A stretch of DNA of 46,041 bases from Candidatus Omnitrophota bacterium. GTDB taxonomy: Bacteria; Omnitrophota; Gorgyraeia; Gygaellales; Profunditerraquicolaceae. The notes below the pieces were generated by a model. The model ran no database searches and was not told the DNA's origin. It saw nothing but the letters and a program-made list of their open reading frames with translations. Location: positions 1 to 46,041 of the forward strand of contig JAMWCL010000006.1 of NCBI GenBank assembly GCA_023819035.1, given 5' to 3'. Shown piece after piece: positions 40,436 through 46,041 of this stretch (the stretch's first letter is position 1; each line of letters opens with the position of its first letter). The translations under genes and the position numbers were made by a program.

Positions 40436-40965
40436 CAGAAAAAATTATTATTGCGGGAGCAGGTGGTCAAGGGGTGATCCTTTTAGGGAAGCTGATCGCA
40501 GAGATTGCCATGCGTCAGGATAGATTTGTAGCCTTAATTCCTTCCTATGGCCCAGAGGTGCGAGGAGGAAGTGCTTACTGCATGGTAAGTATTTCTGATG
40601 AAGAGATAAGCTCTCCTTATATTAATGAAGCGGACACCTTAATTATCATGAATAATCCCTCTTTAAATAGATTTGAAGAAAAGATAAAAAGAAACGGGCT
40701 TTTAATCTTAAATAGTTCATTAGTTACAGATAAGATAGCCAGAAACGATCTGAAGGTTATAAGATACCCCTTTACGGATATCGCAGTAAGATTGGGTAAT
40801 CCGCGGGTAGCCAATATGGTTGTCTTGGGTTGTTTTATTAAATATAAGAGATTTTCTGACCCAAAAATAATTACCCCGGTGTTATATAAGTTTGCCGGTA
40901 AAGAAAAAAAGGATTTAGTTAAGATCAATCTTAAGGCATTCAAGGAGGGATTAAGATTAAGATGA
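40432..40965 (+). CDS. korC: 2-oxoacid:ferredoxin oxidoreductase gamma subunit
   Basis: IIIAGAGGQGVILLGKLIAE, SYGPEVRGGSAYCMVSIS; start revised to MTEKIII (ATGA overlap). Confidence 0.9.
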   Translation: MTEKIIIAGAGGQGVILLGKLIAEIAMRQDRFVALIPSYGPEVRGGSAYCMVSISDEEISSPYINEADTLIIMNNPSLNRFEEKIKRNGLLILNSSLVTDKIARNDLKVIRYPFTDIAVRLGNPRVANMVVLGCFIKYKRFSDPKIITPVLYKFAGKEKKDLVKINLKAFKEGLRLR

Positions 40966-42257
40966 TCCGGGTAAGATTTGCGCCTTCTCCTACAGGTTAC
41001 TTACATATTGGAGGAGCACGCACTGCCCTGTTTAACTGGCTTTATGCCAGAAGCAAACAAGGAAGGTTTATTTTAAGGATAGAAGATACGGATATAAAGC
41101 GCTCTAATAAAAGATATCTCGATGAGATCTTATCCAGTCTTAAATGGCTGGGTTTAGAATGGGATGAGCTTTATTATCAAAGTCAAAGACTTAAGCTTTA
41201 CCATCAATATGCGGAAAGACTGGTGAAGGAAGGGAAAGCCTATTATGCCGGGGTGGATAAAGGAGCAATTATCTTTAAGGTTATTCCGCAGAAGATAAAG
41301 ATCAACGATCTTATTCATGGAGAGATTGAATTTGATACCCGGACGATAAAGGATCAGGTTTTAATAAAATCCGACGGAACCCCTACCTATAACTTTGCCT
41401 GTGTAGTTGATGATGCTACCTTAAATATCACCTATGTTATTCGCGGTGATGACCATATCTCTAATACCCCTAAACAGGTAATGCTTTATCAGGCCTTGGG
41501 TTTTTCCTTACCGGAGTTTGCGCATCTACCTTTAATCTTAAGTAAAGAAGGTGGCAGGCTCTCTAAGAGAAAAGGAGCCACCGCCATTGGTGATTATCGC
41601 AGGATGGGCTATTTAGCCTGCGCAGTGGTAAACTATCTTTTACTTTTAGGTTGGTCACCGGGTAAGAACCGAGAACTCATCTCTTTAGAAGAAGCAATCA
41701 GGTTATTTGATATAAAGGATGTAAATAAAACTGCCTCTACCTTTGATATTGATAAATTAAACTGGATAAATAGCCAGTATATAAAAAGCGAATCTGCGCA
41801 GAGGCTTGCTGAGGCAGTTATCCCCCTGTTAATTAAGAAAAGATATATCTTAAAAGATAATTTTGATAGAAATTATATTGTTTCTTTAGTAAAATTATTC
41901 CAGAATAGAATCAACAAACTCAGTGATTTTATTGAGTGGGCAGATTATTTTTTCCTTAAAAGGATTAAGATTGATCCCTTAGCAAGGAAGAAATTCTTAA
42001 GCAAGGATTTATCTAAGGAGTTTAAGCTCTTTATGGAAAGACTTGAGGCATTAGAGGATTTCAGTATTCCTAATATTGAGACGGCCTTCAGACAATTGGT
42101 AAAAGAATTAAATATAGAGGCAAAAGCCTTGGTCCATCCTATCCGGGTTGCCTTGACCGGAAAAACGATCGGCCCAGGATTATTTGAGGTGATATATTAT
42201 TTAGGTAAAGAAAAAACCAGAGAAAGACTAAAGAGGTTTATTAAAAAGGAGGTGTGA
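40962..42257 (+). CDS. gltX: Glutamyl-tRNA synthetase with shortened insertion region
   Basis: RFAPSPTGYLHIGGARTALFNWLYAR, FILRIEDTD, LSKRKGATAIGDYR. Confidence 0.94.
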   Translation: MIRVRFAPSPTGYLHIGGARTALFNWLYARSKQGRFILRIEDTDIKRSNKRYLDEILSSLKWLGLEWDELYYQSQRLKLYHQYAERLVKEGKAYYAGVDKGAIIFKVIPQKIKINDLIHGEIEFDTRTIKDQVLIKSDGTPTYNFACVVDDATLNITYVIRGDDHISNTPKQVMLYQALGFSLPEFAHLPLILSKEGGRLSKRKGATAIGDYRRMGYLACAVVNYLLLLGWSPGKNRELISLEEAIRLFDIKDVNKTASTFDIDKLNWINSQYIKSESAQRLAEAVIPLLIKKRYILKDNFDRNYIVSLVKLFQNRINKLSDFIEWADYFFLKRIKIDPLARKKFLSKDLSKEFKLFMERLEALEDFSIPNIETAFRQLVKELNIEAKALVHPIRVALTGKTIGPGLFEVIYYLGKEKTRERLKRFIKKEV

Positions 42258-42427
42258 TGTTTAAGAGATTAAATCTCATGGTGAGCCTGATTCTGTTTTT
42301 CTGTTTACTTACATTAATTGGTTGTCAGACCACCAAGGGTATAATTGAAGGAATCCCCAAAGATATCCGGGATACCTATAAGGCGCTTTCTAAGATAGAC
42401 AACTGGCTTAGAGAGAACCTCTGGTAA
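42257..42427 (+). CDS. Small lipoprotein (56 aa)
   Basis: MFKRLNLMVSLILFFCLLTLIGCQTTKGIIEGIPKDIRDTYKALSKIDNWLRENLW; lipobox LIGC; TGATG overlap with gltX; SD aAAGGAGG; not in ORF track. Confidence 0.75.
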   Translation: MFKRLNLMVSLILFFCLLTLIGCQTTKGIIEGIPKDIRDTYKALSKIDNWLRENLW

Positions 42428-42436
42428 GATAGATTT

Positions 42437-42507
42437 TGCCCTGTCGTCTAATGGTAGGACGCCTGGCTCTGGACCAGGTAGTCGTGGTTCGAATCCACGC
42501 GGGGCAG
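42437..42507 (+). tRNA. tRNA-Gln (anticodon CTG)
   Basis: Acceptor TGCCCTG/CGGGGCA with U1-A72 and G73, anticodon stem CCTGG/CCAGG, loop CTCTGGA, T-arm CGTGG-TTCGAAT-CCACG. Confidence 0.95.
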
Positions 42508-42610
42508 AATTCCTCTTATAAAAATCATCAACGAAAGATATTTAATTGAAAAAGGAGGCGATAAATATATTGAATTCTGTTGAATTTTTAAAGAAGTTAT
42601 AAGAGGAAAT
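42508..42610. repeat. Inverted repeat abutting tRNA-Gln 3' end, upstream of cas6
   Basis: TTCCTCTTATAA at 42510-42521 and its exact reverse complement TTATAAGAGGAA at 42597-42608. Confidence 0.65.
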
Positions 42611-42615
42611 TATTA

Positions 42616-43365
42616 ATGCGAATTGAAATAACTTTAAATAGTCAAGAGAAAATCGCCCTTCCTAAATCCTATAATCATATCTTACAAGGCCTTATCTATA
42701 AACTTTTAGATCCGACTTTAAGGAAATTTCTTCATAATTGTGGTTATCAATATGAAAAAAGAAAATTTAAACTCTTTACCTTTTCTCGGCTCATCGGTAA
42801 ATTTAAGGATCTCAATACTGGTTTTCAGTTTACCTGTCCTATAAAATTCTTTATCTCTTCTCCAAAAGATGAAATCCTGCAAAGTTTAACTGAAGGATTT
42901 TTAAGAAAGGAAAAACTCTTCTTAGCTGATAATGAAGTATTTATTGAATCTATCAGTGTGATGCCAAAGCCATCTTTTTCTAAAGAAGTTATAATAAAAA
43001 TGCTTTCTCCCATAACTATCTATAGTACACTTAAGAAATCCGATGGCAGTAAAAAGACATATTATTACTCTCCATTTGAAGATGAGTTTAATAAATTGAT
43101 AAGAGAAAATTTAAAGAAAAAATATCAGGTAAGTTTTTATGAAGAAATTGATGGATTTGATTTTAATATTGAACCCTATAAGGTTAGACCTCAAGATGAG
43201 AAGGTGATTTTATATAAAAAACCAAACTCAAATTCTACCGTGATAAAGGCATGGATGGGTTTATATAAATTAAAAGGCAACCCAAGACTTATAGAATTCT
43301 CCTACGATACCGGTTTAGGTTCAAAGAATTCTTTGGGCTTTGGTTGTTGGGAGGTAAAGACCTAA
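42616..43365 (+). CDS. cas6: Cas6-like CRISPR RNA endoribonuclease (orphan)
   Basis: N-terminal MRIEITLNSQEKIALPKSYNHILQGLIYKLL and C-terminal Gly-rich YDTGLGSKNSLGFGCWEVK, typical of Cas6. Confidence 0.85.
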   Translation: MRIEITLNSQEKIALPKSYNHILQGLIYKLLDPTLRKFLHNCGYQYEKRKFKLFTFSRLIGKFKDLNTGFQFTCPIKFFISSPKDEILQSLTEGFLRKEKLFLADNEVFIESISVMPKPSFSKEVIIKMLSPITIYSTLKKSDGSKKTYYYSPFEDEFNKLIRENLKKKYQVSFYEEIDGFDFNIEPYKVRPQDEKVILYKKPNSNSTVIKAWMGLYKLKGNPRLIEFSYDTGLGSKNSLGFGCWEVKT

Positions 43366-43461
43366 ACTAATATGATGATTTGATGAAGAGTTGACAGGAT
43401 GAAGAAAATATTATAAAATATTGAAAATAGATTTCTAATAAATTATAATAATTTTGGAAAT

Positions 43462-44703
43462 ATGATTAATTTATTAAAGTACAATCCACATTGGGAGAAG
43501 GGTTTTAGATACCCATTTGAGAAAAAAAGGGAAGTTTTTAACTTTCTTTTAAAATCTCTATCCAAGCGCCAAATTGTAGAAATAGTAGGTTTAAGAAGAA
43601 CAGGAAAAACTACCCTCCTTTTTCAAGTTATCAATCATCTTTTAGAGAATAAAATAGAGCCATTTAAAATATGGTATTTTACCTTTGATGAAGAGAAAGT
43701 CTCCTTAGATGAATTATTTAAAGAATTCTCTCTTCAGACACAGATAGACTTTAGAAAGGAAAAACTCTATATCTTTTTGGACGAGATCCAGAAATTGCCA
43801 GATTTCCAAGCCCAACTTAAGGTCTATTATGATTTATATCCTAATTTAAAATTTTATCTTTCCGGGTCTACCTCTTTATTTATTAAAAAGAAGATTCAGG
43901 ATAGTCTGGCAGGAAGGATTATGGAGGCATATCTTTTGCCTTTAAATTTTAAGGAGTATCTTTATTTTAAAGGAAAATCAGAACTCATTGAAAAACCCCA
44001 TGTCTTTGCCTATGAGATAGAGAAGGAATTTGAGATATTTTTAGAGAGCCAATTTATTGAGAGTATCTTTATTACAGAAAGAAAAGACCGAAAGGAATAC
44101 TTTTACACAATAATGAAAAAAATCGTCTTTGAGGATATCCCCCAGATTTTTTCTCTGGATAATCCTGAGATTCTTTGGCGGTTATTAAAGATTATTGCTC
44201 AACAGCCGGGAATCCTTTTAGATTATCAGAGTTTATCTAAAGAGATCGGAATATCCAATAAGACTTTAAGTTTATATCTCTTTTATTTAGAGGAGGCATT
44301 TTTACTGCATAAGGTATTTAACTTTTCTCGAAATTTAATTACCTCGGAAAGAAAACTGAAAAAATTCTATCTATCTTCTCCATCTTTTAGTTGGGCACTT
44401 ACCGATTTTTGTGATAAAGGTAAACTCGTAGAAAATTTTATCATTTCTTGCAAAAATTATAAATTCTTCTGGCGCGATTCCTATAAACATGAGATAGATT
44501 TTGTAGAAGTAAGAGATAATCAGATAATCCCGGTGGAGATAAAATATAAAGATGAGGTTCAGGATAAAGAGTTAAAAAATCTATGGATATTTTCTAAAAA
44601 ATTTAATTGTTCAGAGGCAATCTTTTTAAAGAAGACATTGGAAGAAAAAAGAAGAATATTTAAAGATTTAACCATTAAGGAATTACCCGTATATCTTGCT
44701 TAA
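43462..44703 (+). CDS. AAA ATPase with DUF4143-type C-terminal domain
   Basis: Walker A GLRRTGKTTLLFQ, Walker B YIFLDEIQKLPDF, sensor YLSGSTSLFI, C-terminal WRDSYKHEIDFVEVRDNQIIPVEIKYK. Confidence 0.88.
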   Translation: MINLLKYNPHWEKGFRYPFEKKREVFNFLLKSLSKRQIVEIVGLRRTGKTTLLFQVINHLLENKIEPFKIWYFTFDEEKVSLDELFKEFSLQTQIDFRKEKLYIFLDEIQKLPDFQAQLKVYYDLYPNLKFYLSGSTSLFIKKKIQDSLAGRIMEAYLLPLNFKEYLYFKGKSELIEKPHVFAYEIEKEFEIFLESQFIESIFITERKDRKEYFYTIMKKIVFEDIPQIFSLDNPEILWRLLKIIAQQPGILLDYQSLSKEIGISNKTLSLYLFYLEEAFLLHKVFNFSRNLITSERKLKKFYLSSPSFSWALTDFCDKGKLVENFIISCKNYKFFWRDSYKHEIDFVEVRDNQIIPVEIKYKDEVQDKELKNLWIFSKKFNCSEAIFLKKTLEEKRRIFKDLTIKELPVYLA

Positions 44704-44755
44704 AGGATCTTTAAGGGTTTTGGCTATTGTAAATAGCAGAAATTCTAAGTAACAC

Positions 44756-44785
44756 TTGACAAAATATTTATATTTTTTGTAAAAT
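44756..44785 (+). promoter_or_regulatory. Promoter TTGACA-N18-TAAAAT
   Basis: TTGACA 44756-44761, TAAAAT 44780-44785, just upstream of ATG 44800. Confidence 0.5.
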
Positions 44786-44799
44786 ATGGTTAGAAAATT

Positions 44800-46032
44800 A
44801 TGAAAATATATCCACGAAAGATACTTCAAAAGATAAAAAAATTTCTAAACACCCCTGAAATTATAGTGATTCACGGCGCCCGCCAGGTAGGAAAGACCAC
44901 CCTTTTACATATGTTAATGCAAGAAATCCAAAGAAGCAGTCCACCTTCAAATATCGTCTTTTTTGATTTAGAGGATTTTGAATTAACTGAACTTTGCAAC
45001 CGAGGAGTAAAAGCAGTGGTAGAACATCTTAAAGCCAAAGGATGCAATTTTAATCAGAAGATATGGCTTTTTATTGATGAAATCCAGTATTTAGAAAACC
45101 CCTCATCTTTTCTTAAATATTTTTTTGACCACTACAAAGACAAAATTAAGTTAATTGTTTCTGGTTCTTCATCTTTTGCTCTTAAGTCAAAATTTAAAGA
45201 GAGTCTTGTAGGTAGAACCTTTAATTTTGAACTATTTGGTTTAGATTTTGAGGAATTCTTAGTCTTTAAAAATTTAAATTACGATTTATCTACTACCGAT
45301 AAAATAGTTACTGAAGAACTAAAAAAATTATTTCTGGAATACTTATTTTATAGTAGTTATCCCAGAGTTATTTTAGAAGACTCCTTAGAGATAAAAAAAT
45401 CTATATTAAAACAAATCATCAATACCTATATAAAAAAAGACATTAAAGACTTAGCTAAGATTGCCAACATAGATAAATTTAATAAGTTATTACGCATAAT
45501 TGCTTCTCAGTCGGCTAATTTAATAAATATCTTAGAATTGGCTAATACCTGTGGAATTTCTCGACAAACTTTGGAGAACTATCTAATGATTTTGGAAAAT
45601 ACCTATATTATTAGACGGATCAGTCCTTTTTATTGTAATCTTCGTTCAGAATTAACTAAGATGTCAAAGGTTTATTTTGAGGATTTGGGGATAAAGCATA
45701 TTTTAGAGAAAGGAGATTTTCCTAATCTCTTAGAAGGACCTACCTTAGAAACAGGGATATTTTCAATCTTAAGAAAAAATATTGAGACAGAAAATATTCA
45801 TTTCTGGCGAACTACCCGAAAGCAGGAGATTGATTTTATTCTGGATTTACCACAGGGACTTTTTGCCTTTGAGACAAAAATTAATTTAAGAAACAAAGAT
45901 GGTCAAATCCTTTCTGCATTTAAAAAAAAATATCCCGGGGCTCAAACTTATTTGGTAGGTTTAAATTTTGTGGATAAGAAACAAAAGATAAAATTTCTTT
46001 ATCCTTGGCAGATATTAAAAATTTTAGGATAA
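44800..46032 (+). CDS. AAA ATPase with DUF4143-type C-terminal domain (second copy)
   Basis: HGARQVGKTTLLHML, WLFIDEIQYLENP, IVSGSSSFALKSKFKESLVGRTF, FWRTTRKQEIDFILDLPQGLFAFETK. Confidence 0.9.
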   Translation: MKIYPRKILQKIKKFLNTPEIIVIHGARQVGKTTLLHMLMQEIQRSSPPSNIVFFDLEDFELTELCNRGVKAVVEHLKAKGCNFNQKIWLFIDEIQYLENPSSFLKYFFDHYKDKIKLIVSGSSSFALKSKFKESLVGRTFNFELFGLDFEEFLVFKNLNYDLSTTDKIVTEELKKLFLEYLFYSSYPRVILEDSLEIKKSILKQIINTYIKKDIKDLAKIANIDKFNKLLRIIASQSANLINILELANTCGISRQTLENYLMILENTYIIRRISPFYCNLRSELTKMSKVYFEDLGIKHILEKGDFPNLLEGPTLETGIFSILRKNIETENIHFWRTTRKQEIDFILDLPQGLFAFETKINLRNKDGQILSAFKKKYPGAQTYLVGLNFVDKKQKIKFLYPWQILKILG

Positions 46033-46041
46033 ATTTTTAGG

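Noticed and set aside
38433-40965. korDABC next to dxs as a novel cluster
   Set aside because: The subunits are ordinary 2-oxoacid:ferredoxin oxidoreductase components; adjacency alone is not remarkable

Overview
The window looks like a bacterial replication-origin region followed by a long, co-directional housekeeping block. rsmI, glmS, tRNA-Glu, gyrA, gyrB, a DUF721/DciA-like gene, dnaN and dnaA are all on the minus strand. From rpmH onward (about 10.8 kb to the right edge) every credible gene is on the plus strand: rpmH-yidD-yidC, parAB, ndk, yicC, gmk, rpoZ, coaC, three tRNAs, thrS-infC-rpmI-rplT, trkA-trkA-trkH, pheST, 6S RNA, rarA, a divergent RNase HII-like gene, metV-like, fau-like, rny-ymdB, a GH39-like secreted protein, xseAB, dxs, korDABC-like, gltX and tRNA-Gln. 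The last ~3.5 kb (after tRNA-Gln) looks accessory: an orphan Cas6-like gene and two DUF4143-type AAA ATPases. No CRISPR array was seen. The main leads are: a divergent RNase HII-like protein with a changed signature motif; the orphan cas6 next to a tRNA with an abutting inverted repeat; a missing rnpA between rpmH and yidD; a CoaC-only gene whose stop codon lies inside tRNA-Cys; infC apparently starting at AUU; aminoacyl-tRNA synthetases lacking accessory domains; a GH39-like protein that appears to lack its acid/base Glu; and a tiny membrane ORF between trkA and trkH. All family calls are from motif recognition by eye; no database search was run. Taxonomy was not established.
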